DNA of 41,365 nt from JBMYYE01 sp049609065 (GCA_049609065.1 JBMYYE010000008.1:1-41365); one strand, 5' to 3'; shown: positions 16,237-23,597, counted from the stretch's first letter. A program made the numbers and translations. Notes: generated by a model not told the origin, from the letters alone.

Positions 16237-17276
16237 CCGCGAATACGATGAAAGCGCTGGAAAAATCAAAACCCGTTGAAGGTCTTTGGATGGTTGAGGC
16301 CCCCGTGCCAGAAATCGGGCCAGAGGATGTGTTGATCCGCATAAACAAAACGGGGATTTGCGGCACGGATATTCACATTTGGAATTGGGATGATTGGGCG
16401 GCGGCTACGGTGCCGGTTCCGATGATTACCGGTCATGAATTTGCTGGCGAAATTGTCGAAATGGGGCGCAATGTAACGGGTCTTTCTTTGGGGCAGCGCT
16501 GTTCTGGGGAAGGCCATTTGGTGCAAACCGATAGCCGCCAATCGCGAGCGGGCAATTTCCATCTTGATCCCGGCACACGTGGCATCGGGGTGAATGAACA
16601 AGGGGCGTTTGCACAATATCTTAAACTTCCAGCCTTTAATGTTGTGCCGCTTCCAGATGATATTCCCGATGAAATTGGGGCGATCCTTGATCCCTTGGGC
16701 AACGCGGTCCACACGGCGTTGAGCTTTGATCTCTTGGGCGAAGACGTCTTGATTACGGGCGCAGGCCCGATTGGGATTATGGCGGCGGCTGTTGCGCGGC
16801 ATGCTGGTGCGCGCAACGTGGTTTTAACGGATATTAATACGGCCCGTTTGACACTTGCGGAAAATGTAGTGTCATCAGTGCGGACCGTTGATGTGTCCAA
16901 AGAGGACCTCAATGATGTCAAACATGAGTTGGGCTTAACAGAAGGATTTGATGTTGGGCTTGAAATGTCTGGGAACCAAGCCGCGCTTGATCAAATGGTA
17001 GATGCGCTCGTGATGGGGGGCAAAATCGCGTTGTTGGGGATCCCACCTGGGAAATCCCCCGTGAATTGGAGCCATATCGTATTCAAGGCGATTACCATTA
17101 AGGGGGTCTATGGGCGTGAAATGTTTGAAACATGGTATAAGATGATTGCCATGCTTCAAAATGGTCTCGATGTAAGCCGCGTAATCACCCACCGTTTCCC
17201 GGTTCAAGATTTTGCTCAAGGGTTTGCCGAAATGAAATCTGGGCGCTCTGGGAAGGTTGTGCTTGATTGGGGATAG
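16233..17276 (+). CDS. tdh: L-threonine 3-dehydrogenase lacking the structural-zinc cysteines
   Basis: This is a zinc-type medium-chain dehydrogenase of 347 residues that oxidises threonine to 2-amino-3-oxobutanoate, passed to Kbl. It follows E. coli Tdh closely: KTGICGTDIHIWNWDDW with C43, ITGHEF with H68-E69, NAVHTALSFDLLGEDVL, GAGPIGIMAAAVARHAGARNVV for NAD, and YGREMFETWYKM. The structural-zinc loop is different. Where E. coli has C93, C96, C99 and C107, this protein has Q98, S101, S104 and D112 in a similarly long loop (SRQSRAGNFHLD). The reading frame is intact, so this looks like a true variant. The best start is the ATG overlapping kbl (16233); MKALEKSKP five codons in is the E. coli-like start. 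Confidence 0.93.
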   Translation: MTANTMKALEKSKPVEGLWMVEAPVPEIGPEDVLIRINKTGICGTDIHIWNWDDWAAATVPVPMITGHEFAGEIVEMGRNVTGLSLGQRCSGEGHLVQTDSRQSRAGNFHLDPGTRGIGVNEQGAFAQYLKLPAFNVVPLPDDIPDEIGAILDPLGNAVHTALSFDLLGEDVLITGAGPIGIMAAAVARHAGARNVVLTDINTARLTLAENVVSSVRTVDVSKEDLNDVKHELGLTEGFDVGLEMSGNQAALDQMVDALVMGGKIALLGIPPGKSPVNWSHIVFKAITIKGVYGREMFETWYKMIAMLQNGLDVSRVITHRFPVQDFAQGFAEMKSGRSGKVVLDWG

Positions 17277-17310
17277 GTCCCACCCTGACACGGTGCCCCC
17301 GGTAGAGGGG

Positions 17311-17343
17311 GGTGCTTGCAAAGGTTGCCTTTTTGCACCTTTT
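17311..17343 (+). terminator. Intrinsic terminator after tdh
   Basis: The outer stem GGTGC (17311-17315)/GCACC (17335-17339) and inner stem AAAGG/CCTTT, with an internal loop between them, are followed by TTTT at 17340-17343. The structure lies 35 bases beyond the tdh stop. Confidence 0.6.
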
Positions 17344-17400
17344 CCAAAATACCATCACATAAGTTTGATGCCTGATCCGCTATGCCTGATGGTATTTTGG
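17344..17400. repeat. Perfect 14-base inverted repeat with 29-base spacer
   Basis: CCAAAATACCATCA (17344-17357) and its exact reverse complement TGATGGTATTTTGG (17387-17400) flank 29 bases that contain ATGCCTGAT; a second ATGCCTGAT overlaps the start of the right arm. It follows directly on the T tract of the tdh terminator. It could be a second, bidirectional terminator, a regulatory site or a small mobile-element remnant; sequence alone does not decide. Confidence 0.6.
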
Positions 17401-17430
17401 GCCGAAGAATGCTATATATCTTTCTTTAAG

Positions 17431-17462
17431 TATGCACAATTATGGTTAAGCATACACAATTA
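17431..17462 (+). promoter_or_regulatory. Direct repeat upstream of the Hint-protein gene
   Basis: TATGCACAATTA (17431-17442) and CATACACAATTA (17451-17462) share 10 of 12 bases and start 20 bases apart, close to two helical turns. They lie about 50 bases upstream of the Hint-protein start codon and may be an activator site or part of the promoter region. Confidence 0.35.
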
Positions 17463-17512
17463 AGGAAATTTGCCTGTAATCCAAGGGGATGTAGGGTGAA
17501 TGGGTGCTATAG

Positions 17513-18613
17513 ATGGCAGTCTATTATAGTTATAGCAATGCTATTTTTGGAACGCAGAGCACGGTTGGTGGTTCGGCGTTCAACTATAATTTTGCACCTG
17601 CCTCTGGATCTAGTTGGAGCTGGACAGGGAGCACGACGACTTTCCTTGTTGAAGAACAAGACGGTGCCTCAAACTACAATGGCGATCCCACAAATGAAAC
17701 GGTGTCCGCACAAGAACAAATCGGCGGCACCTGGGAACAAACCACCCAAATTGGTGGCGTCGCAACGCAGACGATTTATGATTTCACATTTACGGTTACG
17801 GCCCCAGATGCGACGGTGTACCGCGTCGCGGTTATTGATGTTGACCTGAATAATGATGACGATTTGAGTGACGCAGGAGAAGACGGATATTACCTTGTCT
17901 TCCCTGATGGTGTTCCGCCGGCGGGTGTAACATATACGGTCGGGTCGATTTCTAATAATGATGATTCTATCCCGCATGCCACCCTTGGCGCGACGGTGGT
18001 TTGTTTTGCTGCGGGTACGATGATTGATACGGATCTCGGCGCGTGTCTCGTTGAGGATTTGCAGGTTGGGGATCTTGTCAAATGCGCGGCGGATGCTTTT
18101 GAAACGGAATTTTCAAAACTGCGGTGGGTTGGGCGCCGCATGCTGTCACGACGAGAGCTGTTGGATAACCCAAAGCTGCGACCCGTGCGCATTGTTGCCG
18201 GTGCGTTAGGGGATGGCCTTCCGCAACGTGATTTGCTGGTCTCGCGCCAACATCGCATGCTTCTTCAGTCAAAAATCGCCAAACGCATGTTTGGTCAGGA
18301 TGAAGTTTTGATTTCGGCAATCAAACTCACGACGCTTCCAGGGATTTATGTGGATGATCGTGTCGAAAGTGTTGGTTATTTTCATCTGCTCTTTGATGAG
18401 CACAAAATTATATTTGCTGAAAATGCAGCGACGGAAAGCCTTTTTACAGGGCCTGAAGCGCTAAAAGCGGTTGGCCCTGAGGTGAAAAAAGAAATTTTGG
18501 CACTGTTTCCTGAGCTTGGTGATCACAAATATGCCCCAAAGCCAGCACGCTATATTCCATCAGGGCGTGAGCAAAAACAATTTGTTGCACGGCAACAAGA
18601 ACATAACCGCTAG
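17513..18613 (+). CDS. Hint-domain (Hint_2 type) protein
   Basis: This is a two-part protein of 366 residues. Residues 1-163 are rich in Ser, Thr, Gly, Asn and Asp, with beta-type hydrophobic patterning and an acidic stretch (DVDLNNDDDLSDAGEDGYY), and have no classical signal peptide. From C164 (TVVCFAAGTMIDTD) a Hedgehog/intein-type Hint domain follows: LVEDLQVGDLVKCAADAF, LRWVGRRML, and DLLVSRQHRMLL with the conserved block-B/F-like SxxH. C164 is the predicted self-cleavage nucleophile. Such proteins are abundant in Rhodobacteraceae and often lie in type I-secreted, calcium-binding surface proteins; the acidic N-terminal region would fit. Start: a TAG stop lies immediately upstream of the ATG in frame. 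The ribosome site is weak. Its substrate or partner is unknown. Confidence 0.85.
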   Translation: MAVYYSYSNAIFGTQSTVGGSAFNYNFAPASGSSWSWTGSTTTFLVEEQDGASNYNGDPTNETVSAQEQIGGTWEQTTQIGGVATQTIYDFTFTVTAPDATVYRVAVIDVDLNNDDDLSDAGEDGYYLVFPDGVPPAGVTYTVGSISNNDDSIPHATLGATVVCFAAGTMIDTDLGACLVEDLQVGDLVKCAADAFETEFSKLRWVGRRMLSRRELLDNPKLRPVRIVAGALGDGLPQRDLLVSRQHRMLLQSKIAKRMFGQDEVLISAIKLTTLPGIYVDDRVESVGYFHLLFDEHKIIFAENAATESLFTGPEALKAVGPEVKKEILALFPELGDHKYAPKPARYIPSGREQKQFVARQQEHNR

Positions 18614-18656
18614 AACTGGGTCCCCAATAGAGGGCGCAACCGATTTTGGTTTTGAC

Positions 18657-19136
18657 TTATGTCACACGCCGTTCTTGTTTGCTCAAGGCAGGTTTAAAAG
18701 ACCCCATAATCAGCTCAATCGCTAAGGGAATGATGTTTGACATCCCCACCAGCTTTTCCGTGCTTTCCAATTGATGGAAGGCGGCGCTAAGCGTGCCGTC
18801 AGGAATAGACGCCTGTGCCAAGTTGAGCAATTGAGGCATCATTGGAACGAGGAATACGAAGGCGTTAATGGAGAGAAAAGCAGTCATGGCAAGCTTAATA
18901 CGCATCCACCATGCCCGTTCATGAAATCCAAACCAAAGGATCATGTCCGTCCCAATTTTGAGCCCAAGACCTGCAAGGATCAAGATATACGCGCTTTGCA
19001 TTTTGTAGGTGAAAATGGTGACCGCGACTTCAGGCGTTGGATGCGGATTAAGTATGCCGATCACGATGTGGGACAATATCCCGCCCACATACATGATCGT
19101 GCCAATCTCAGCGATAAAGTGAATAATTTTTTTCAT
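18657..19136 (-). CDS. Small four-helix membrane protein of unknown function
   Basis: This 159-residue integral membrane protein has predicted helices at about 8-28, 46-64, 80-103 and 132-148. No family motif is recognised. It has a C-terminal basic tail (SKQERRVT). It lies downstream of the NOX-like oxidase on the same strand, 122 bases away, and may be a partner of it, but the gap leaves this open. The ribosome site is weak. It is convergent with the Hint-protein gene, separated by 43 bases with only a weak AACC/GGTT stem followed by T residues. Confidence 0.65.
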   Translation of the reverse strand: MKKIIHFIAEIGTIMYVGGILSHIVIGILNPHPTPEVAVTIFTYKMQSAYILILAGLGLKIGTDMILWFGFHERAWWMRIKLAMTAFLSINAFVFLVPMMPQLLNLAQASIPDGTLSAAFHQLESTEKLVGMSNIIPLAIELIMGSFKPALSKQERRVT

Positions 19137-19158
19137 TATGTAACCGTTTAATTCCCGC

Positions 19159-19245
19159 TTACCCCGAACTCGCGAACGGTGTCACAAAGCCCAACCACCC
19201 GTCCAACGCCATTACATTAAGGACGGTGTGATCAGTCATTGTCAT
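19159..19245 (-). CDS. Possible 28-residue small ORF between the oxidase and the small membrane protein
   Basis: In the 122-base gap after the oxidase stop, an ATG at 19245 (a second in-frame ATG is at 19239) opens a 28-codon frame ending in TAA at 19159, with an N-terminal MTMTDHTVLNVM. An AGG lies 12 bases upstream, which is a weak and distant ribosome site. No homology is recognised. It may be chance. Confidence 0.15.
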   Translation of the reverse strand: MTMTDHTVLNVMALDGWLGFVTPFASSG

Positions 19246-19258
19246 TTCTTTTGTGAAC

Positions 19259-20518
19259 CTACCGAAACTCGAAGGCTTCGGTGTGGATTTTGGCGCGTGT
19301 AACACCTTCTGATTTCAGGTCTTTCATGATGCCATTGACCATCGGTTTGGGCCCGCACATGAAATACTCATAGCTGTTCAATGGATCAGGTAGCTTTTGC
19401 TTCATCATATCAACGCGGGCGAAATGCCCTTCGTCTGAGAAAAGAGGAACCAAGGTGACATTTTTCAAAGCCGCCGCGCGGTCCTTGAGTTCCTCAAGGT
19501 AGATGGCATCGTTTTTGTCACGCGCCGCATAGACCAAATGGATGTCGCGTTCGTCATCTGGTTGCATGTCGCGCAACGAAGCAAGCATCGGCGTCAGGCC
19601 AATTCCGCCAGCAAGCCAGATCTGTTTTGTTCCGCCTTTACGTGTATCAAACCGGCCATAGGGTCCTCGCACTTGGATCGTCCCACCTGGCTTGAGGTCC
19701 TCACGGACCTTACGCGTCCAGTCGCCCAATACTTTGAGCGTGAAACGTAAATGTGTATCATCTGGCGCGCTGGAAATGGTGAAAGGATGCGGTTCGTTCC
19801 AGTCTTTGCCCTCAATTTCAAGGAAGGCAAATTGGCCCGCCTTGTGCTGCATTTTTTGGCCAATGGGGGACAAAACCAGCTCAGTTGCGCGTTCTAAGGC
19901 GTTCACTTCGTCGATACGGTAGGCATAAGCCGTGCGTTTATTCATCCCGAACATGGAATAGAGATAGGACGCTATGCCAAGGATGGCCGCGCCTAAAATA
20001 ATCGGCATTGATGGGCCGAAGGTGTCCATGAAGGCGTCTGGCGCCGTGAAGAAATGCAACGTTGCCAGAACATAAACCAACCCCATGGCTTTGTGCATGG
20101 GGCGCCAGCGGCTGTAGCTGATTTTGCGGTTGAGAGAGATAATCAAACTCAACACAAGCGTGATCATCGCGATCATGCCCAAAGGCCCAGATGGGGTCAT
20201 CGCATTCAACGCGGGATCCGCCCATTCAGGGAGCATGTCGGGGGCAAGAAAGAAATGCGCCAATACAAAAAGGAGCGCAAAAATCCCACAAAATTTGTGG
20301 ACTTGATACATGCGATCGAGTCCGCCAAATAGGCCCTCTAAGAAAGAGGCGCGGGTCGCAAGAAAAAGTGAAATTGTCATCAAAAGGTAGGCAACGCCCC
20401 CCAAAAATACGGGGCCTGCGATTGCGGGATCAAATCGTTCACCTGCAAGCCCAAAATGCACTGCAATATAGGCTGCGATGATCGCAAAAATGGCCAAAGG
20501 CCCTTGTTTGTTGAGCAT
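19259..20518 (-). CDS. NADPH-oxidase-like flavocytochrome (ferric reductase superfamily)
   Basis: This 419-residue protein has an N-terminal six-helix ferric-reductase-type heme domain and a C-terminal FAD/NAD(P) module. Predicted heme ligands are H74 and H88 (H-x13-H) and H142 and H155 (H-x12-H), the spacing of eukaryotic NOX enzymes. FAD binding is shown by HPFTISSAP, and LKVLGDWTRKV corresponds to the NOX GDWT segment. IWLAGGIGLTPMLASL and YFMCGPKPMV form the nucleotide-binding site. It would carry electrons from cytosolic NAD(P)H across the membrane to O2 or ferric iron. A strong AAGGAGG lies about 8 bases upstream of the ATG. It begins 23 bases after the EF-hand gene, in operon with it. 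Confidence 0.88.
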   Translation of the reverse strand: MLNKQGPLAIFAIIAAYIAVHFGLAGERFDPAIAGPVFLGGVAYLLMTISLFLATRASFLEGLFGGLDRMYQVHKFCGIFALLFVLAHFFLAPDMLPEWADPALNAMTPSGPLGMIAMITLVLSLIISLNRKISYSRWRPMHKAMGLVYVLATLHFFTAPDAFMDTFGPSMPIILGAAILGIASYLYSMFGMNKRTAYAYRIDEVNALERATELVLSPIGQKMQHKAGQFAFLEIEGKDWNEPHPFTISSAPDDTHLRFTLKVLGDWTRKVREDLKPGGTIQVRGPYGRFDTRKGGTKQIWLAGGIGLTPMLASLRDMQPDDERDIHLVYAARDKNDAIYLEELKDRAAALKNVTLVPLFSDEGHFARVDMMKQKLPDPLNSYEYFMCGPKPMVNGIMKDLKSEGVTRAKIHTEAFEFR

Positions 20519-20541
20519 GGCGTTGCCCTCCTTATGGATGA

Positions 20542-21024
20542 TTAGCTGCGCGGTTTTAGGGCCGTGCGGATTGCTGACATGACCGAAAATCCGTTGAAGA
20601 ATTCCTCGGCGTTGAGAATGGCGTCACCGTTCACATCCGCGCGTTGAAAGTCGGTTGTCACGGCTTTGCGGTGTTCTGCTTCTGTCAGATTTCCGTCGTG
20701 ATTGCGGTCCCAAAACCCAAAGACGACACGCAGCGCGGTGAGATAGGCAAGTTCCTTATCTTCGTCTTGGGCCAATGTTTGGAAACCGTATCCCCAGCTG
20801 GTGAATTCGTCTTCGGTGATTTTGCCGCTGTCATCTGCGTCCATGGAAACAAAGACAGCGTCTCTCTGGCCGAGGATTTCGCCCAAATCGACATAACCGC
20901 GTTGTGCCGTATCGATGCTTTCAAAGGACAGGGCGGCGAGATCACGGCCTTCTTGTTTGGTGTCCGCGGTGGCGCCCGTTGCGATGGCGAGGGGCAAAGT
21001 AAGAGCAAGTGCAAAATGTTTCAT
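20542..21024 (-). CDS. Secreted EF-hand calcium-binding protein
   Basis: This 160-residue protein has a signal peptide (MKHFALALTLPLAIATGATA), so the mature part is periplasmic. Three canonical EF-hand loops are visible: D62-A-D64-D-S66-G-K68 with E73 at position 12, D106-R-N108-H-D110-G-N112 with E117, and D130-V-N132-G-D134-A-I136 with E141. A fourth, degenerate loop lies near D38 (DTAQRGYVDLGE). The ATG at 21024 was chosen because the signal peptide starts there; the longer frame runs through the operator array. It is first gene of an operon with the NOX-like oxidase and is divergent from the MarR gene. A calcium-dependent link to the oxidase on its periplasmic face is inferred, not shown. 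Confidence 0.85.
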   Translation of the reverse strand: MKHFALALTLPLAIATGATADTKQEGRDLAALSFESIDTAQRGYVDLGEILGQRDAVFVSMDADDSGKITEDEFTSWGYGFQTLAQDEDKELAYLTALRVVFGFWDRNHDGNLTEAEHRKAVTTDFQRADVNGDAILNAEEFFNGFSVMSAIRTALKPRS

Positions 21025-21067
21025 AAGTGATTCCTCAGGTTGTGATGCTTGACTTTTAGCGCAATAA

Positions 21068-21123
21068 ATTGCAATTGCAAGTATTACATATGCAAGTCTT
21101 GCAAAAACTTGCAACTTGCAAGT
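21068..21123. promoter_or_regulatory. TTGCAA operator array between the EF-hand and MarR genes
   Basis: The 114-base divergent intergenic region holds clustered copies of (A/T)TGCAA: ATTGCAAT (21068-21075), TTGCAAGT (21075-21082), ATGCAAGT (21090-21097), CTTGCAA (21098-21104), ACTTGCAA (21107-21114) and the perfect 10-base palindrome ACTTGCAAGT (21114-21123). MarR dimers bind short palindromes overlapping promoters of their own and neighbouring genes. This array would let the adjacent MarR protein control both directions. Confidence 0.65.
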
Positions 21124-21138
21124 ATACGAGAGGAAAAT

Positions 21139-21618
21139 ATGAAACAAAGGAGCTACCTCTTGGCGCAGGTTCAATGGCCCACAGGAACACGAACTGAGAG
21201 TTTCGGCTTTCTACTGCAAAGCCTTGCGCGGCGGATGGACACGATCGTGAAGGCGCGGTTGCACGATATTGGCGTGGAATTTCGTTTCTTTCCAAGCTTG
21301 ATGATGCTTTTGGCAAAGGATGGCCAAAGCCAACGTGAATTGGGCGGCCGTTTTGGATTGCCCGAATACCAAACCAGCCGCAATATTGATGCGATGGAAC
21401 AACATGGTCTTGTTGAACGCCGCCCATGCCCTGAAAGTCGGCGCACAACTTTGGTATATTTGACCAAAGAAGGCCGCGAAGTTGCTGAGTCTCTTCCGCC
21501 TCATATCGTGGCGCTGAATGCAGAATTCCTTTCACCCCTTACGAGTGACGAGCGTGTGATGGCCATCGAGTTGCTGCAAAAATTATTGGTCGCAGACGCG
21601 GCAGATCACACACCATAA
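21139..21618 (+). CDS. MarR-family transcriptional regulator
   Basis: This winged-helix regulator has 159 residues. The recognition region is QRELGGRFGLPEYQTSRNIDAMEQHGLVERRPCPESRRTTLVYLTKEGREV, the classical MarR helix-turn-helix plus wing (ESRRTTLVYLT). Flanking helices (LLQSLARRMDTIVKARL and the C-terminal VMAIELLQKLLV) would form the dimer interface. It would bind DNA and respond to small phenolics, oxidants or metals, as MarR proteins do. I start at MKQRSYLL (21139), which has AGAGGA just upstream; the 30 codons before it read through the repeat array. It is divergent from the EF-hand and oxidase operon. There is one cysteine in the wing region (RRPCPESRR), a possible redox sensor. Confidence 0.87.
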   Translation: MKQRSYLLAQVQWPTGTRTESFGFLLQSLARRMDTIVKARLHDIGVEFRFFPSLMMLLAKDGQSQRELGGRFGLPEYQTSRNIDAMEQHGLVERRPCPESRRTTLVYLTKEGREVAESLPPHIVALNAEFLSPLTSDERVMAIELLQKLLVADAADHTP

Positions 21619-21675
21619 ATGCGAACATGTTTGTCAGAGCTATACCCTTGCCCAGAGTTTTGTGTATGACCTTCC

Positions 21676-21691
21676 TTTTTTTTGGGGGGGG
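21676..21691 (+). repeat. T8G8 homopolymer block upstream of phnC
   Basis: Eight T (21676-21683) are followed at once by eight G (21684-21691) in the 173-base gap between the MarR gene and phnC, about 100 bases before phnC. Homopolymers of this length are prone to slippage. The block might affect promoter spacing or be a reading error; it lies outside any gene. Confidence 0.5.
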
Positions 21692-21701
21692 CGTTACAAA
21701 A

Positions 21702-21734
21702 CTGCAATAAAACATTCACGTTCTTGTCTCATTA
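21702..21734 (+). promoter_or_regulatory. Weak candidate Pho box upstream of phnC
   Basis: Three 11-base units beginning CTGCAAT (21702), CATTCAC (21713) and TTGTCTC (21724) partly match the CTGTCAT half-site repeated every 11 bases that PhoB uses (5, 4 and 4 of 7 bases). Position before the phosphonate operon fits phosphate-starvation control. The match is poor, so this is only a suggestion. Confidence 0.25.
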
Positions 21735-21791
21735 CCGCTAAGAAACTGTTAAAAAAGGCAGCTAACTTCCCCGAGGAATTTGGGGAATGTC

Positions 21792-22604
21792 ATGCTAAAA
21801 ATAGATGCCTTAACAAAGCGATTTGGTCAAAAGATTGCGGTTGATAATGTAAATATCACCGTTAATCGTCCAGCAATGATCGGGATTATCGGCCGCTCGG
21901 GTGCAGGTAAATCAACGATCTTGCGGATCATGAATCGCATGGATAATGCGACGTCAGGCTCGATCATGTATGGTGATACGGATGTGACGGGTGCCAAGGG
22001 CGCGGCCCAACGTGCGTGGCAATCACGCTGCGCGATGATTTTTCAACAGTTCAACCTCGTGCCGCGTTTGGATGTGGTTTCAAATGTCTTGCATGGCACT
22101 TTGAATCGTCAATCCACATTGGCCACAATGTTTAACCTTTACCCAAAAGAAGATATTCACAAAGCGATCGATATCCTTGATCGTCTTGGTGTTGCAGAGC
22201 AAGCGGCAAAGCGCGCTGACGCGCTTTCAGGTGGTCAGCAGCAGCGTGTGGCGATTGCGCGCGCTTTGATGCAGGACCCAGAAATCATTCTTGCGGATGA
22301 ACCTATTGCATCTCTTGATCCGATGAATGCGCAGATCGTCATGGATACATTGCGCCGCATTCACGAAGAAGACGGCCGTATGGTCGTTGCAAATTTACAT
22401 ACATTGGACACTGCACGGCGCTATTGCGACCGCGTGATCGGGATGCGCGATGGGCGCGTGGTGTTTGATGGTCGCCCTGACCAACTCACGACAGGGGCAG
22501 CACGAGATATCTATGGGGCTGGCGCGGACTTTTCAGAAGCCGCGACATCCACACAGATCGATACCCTTGCAAAAACACAGATCAATGACCGTGTTCTTGC
22601 CTAA
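21792..22604 (+). CDS. phnC: PhnC: phosphonate ABC transporter ATPase
   Basis: This ABC ATPase has 270 residues. Walker A is GRSGAGKST with K40, the Q-loop is FQQFNLVPRL, the signature is LSGGQQQRVAIAR near 145 and Walker B is IILADEPIASLDP, which has the PhnC-typical IASLDP. It powers the PhnCDE importer at the inner membrane. I chose the ATG at 21792 with GGGG 6 bases upstream; a TTG four codons earlier (21780) is also open. It is first gene of phnC-phnD-phnE1-phnE2-transferase. Phosphate-starvation control is expected, but only a weak Pho-box-like sequence is seen. Confidence 0.95.
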   Translation: MLKIDALTKRFGQKIAVDNVNITVNRPAMIGIIGRSGAGKSTILRIMNRMDNATSGSIMYGDTDVTGAKGAAQRAWQSRCAMIFQQFNLVPRLDVVSNVLHGTLNRQSTLATMFNLYPKEDIHKAIDILDRLGVAEQAAKRADALSGGQQQRVAIARALMQDPEIILADEPIASLDPMNAQIVMDTLRRIHEEDGRMVVANLHTLDTARRYCDRVIGMRDGRVVFDGRPDQLTTGAARDIYGAGADFSEAATSTQIDTLAKTQINDRVLA

Positions 22605-22639
22605 CCTTTTTCACACTTAAATCCTAAACGGAGATACTC

Positions 22640-23551
22640 ATGAAAACGACACTCGCACTTGCGCTTATTGCTGGTACAGCGCTCACGACGGCTGCATCCG
22701 CAGGCGAAGCAATTAAAGAATTCCGCATTGGTATTCTTGGCGGCGAAAACGCCCAAGATCGCATGAACTCTTTCTCATGCTTGCAAAACTACACAACAGA
22801 AGCTCTCGGAGTTGAAACAAAACTTTTCGCGCCTGCTGACTATAACGGCGTTATCCAGGGCCTTTTGGGCGGTACAATCGACATGGCTTGGTTGGGCGCC
22901 TCTGGGTACGCAGCTGTTTACCTTCAAGACCAAGATGTTGTTGAGCCAGTTTTGGTTAAACAAAATCTCGACGGTTCCATCGGCTATCACTCCATCGGTT
23001 TTGCCCGCGCAGATAGCGGCATCAAATCTCTTGCTGACATGAAGGGCAAAGTATTCGGTTTTGGTGATCCAAACTCGACCTCTGGCTACTTGATCCCATC
23101 CATTGAGATCCCAACAGAAATCAATGCATCCATGGAATCAGGTGATTACTTCGGCGAAGTCAAATTCACAGGCGGTCACGAACAAACAATCGTTGCCGTG
23201 TACAATGGCGACATCAACGGTGGTGTGACTTGGGCAGATGCACAAGGCAACTGGGAAGATGGCTACAACTCTGGCGCCTTGCGCAAAGCGGTTGATGCGG
23301 GCCTTGTTGACATGAATGAATTGGTTCAAATCTGGAAATCTAAAGTGATCCCAGAAGGCCCTGTTGTTCTGCGTTCTACACTTCCTGCGGACGTAAAAGA
23401 AAAGATGACGGCTTTGGTCGACACACTTTATGAAAAAGACGCAGAATGTGCTTACGGCGTTGCTGCTGGCGATACACTTGGGTTCATGCCGGTGACACAT
23501 GAAACATACGAATCTGTTGTTGCGGCGCGTAAAGCCAAAATGAAAAACTAA
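22640..23551 (+). CDS. phnD: PhnD: phosphonate-binding periplasmic protein
   Basis: The protein has 303 residues with a signal peptide (TLALALIAGTALTTAASA, cut before GEAIKE). The mature part shows the PhnD pattern: FRIGILGGENAQDR, KLFAPADYNGVIQGLLGGTIDMAWLGASGYAAVY, KVFGFGDPNSTSGYLIPS with phosphonate-contacting serine and threonine, and AVYNGDINGGVTWADAQ. It captures phosphonates (2-aminoethylphosphonate, methylphosphonate or similar) for PhnE/PhnC. A GGAGA sits 7 bases upstream of the ATG. Codon use looks slightly more optimised than its neighbours, as expected for an abundant receptor. A hairpin with a T tract follows, before phnE1. Confidence 0.95.
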   Translation: MKTTLALALIAGTALTTAASAGEAIKEFRIGILGGENAQDRMNSFSCLQNYTTEALGVETKLFAPADYNGVIQGLLGGTIDMAWLGASGYAAVYLQDQDVVEPVLVKQNLDGSIGYHSIGFARADSGIKSLADMKGKVFGFGDPNSTSGYLIPSIEIPTEINASMESGDYFGEVKFTGGHEQTIVAVYNGDINGGVTWADAQGNWEDGYNSGALRKAVDAGLVDMNELVQIWKSKVIPEGPVVLRSTLPADVKEKMTALVDTLYEKDAECAYGVAAGDTLGFMPVTHETYESVVAARKAKMKN

Positions 23552-23571
23552 ATCGGTTTAGTTTACGATTT

Positions 23572-23597
23572 CCGGCGGCCCTTGGGTCGCCGGTTTT
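23572..23597 (+). terminator. Hairpin between phnD and phnE1
   Basis: CCGGCGGCC (23572-23580) pairs with GGTCGCCGG (23585-23593), with one G-T pair and a CTTG loop, and TTTT follows at 23594-23597. It probably acts as a partial terminator or 3'-end protector that keeps the receptor in excess of the permeases. Confidence 0.75.

Noticed and set aside
17277..17512. Mobile element or phage remnant around the inverted repeat
   Set aside because: No transposase, integrase or target-site duplication was seen; only the repeat itself is reported.
18614..18656. Possible terminator between the Hint-protein gene and the small membrane protein
   Set aside because: Only a 4-base AACC/GGTT stem followed by T residues was found, too weak to call.
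21662..21844. 60-codon frame with GTG start before phnC
   Set aside because: It crosses the T8G8 block and overlaps the true phnC start in another frame; it looks like chance.
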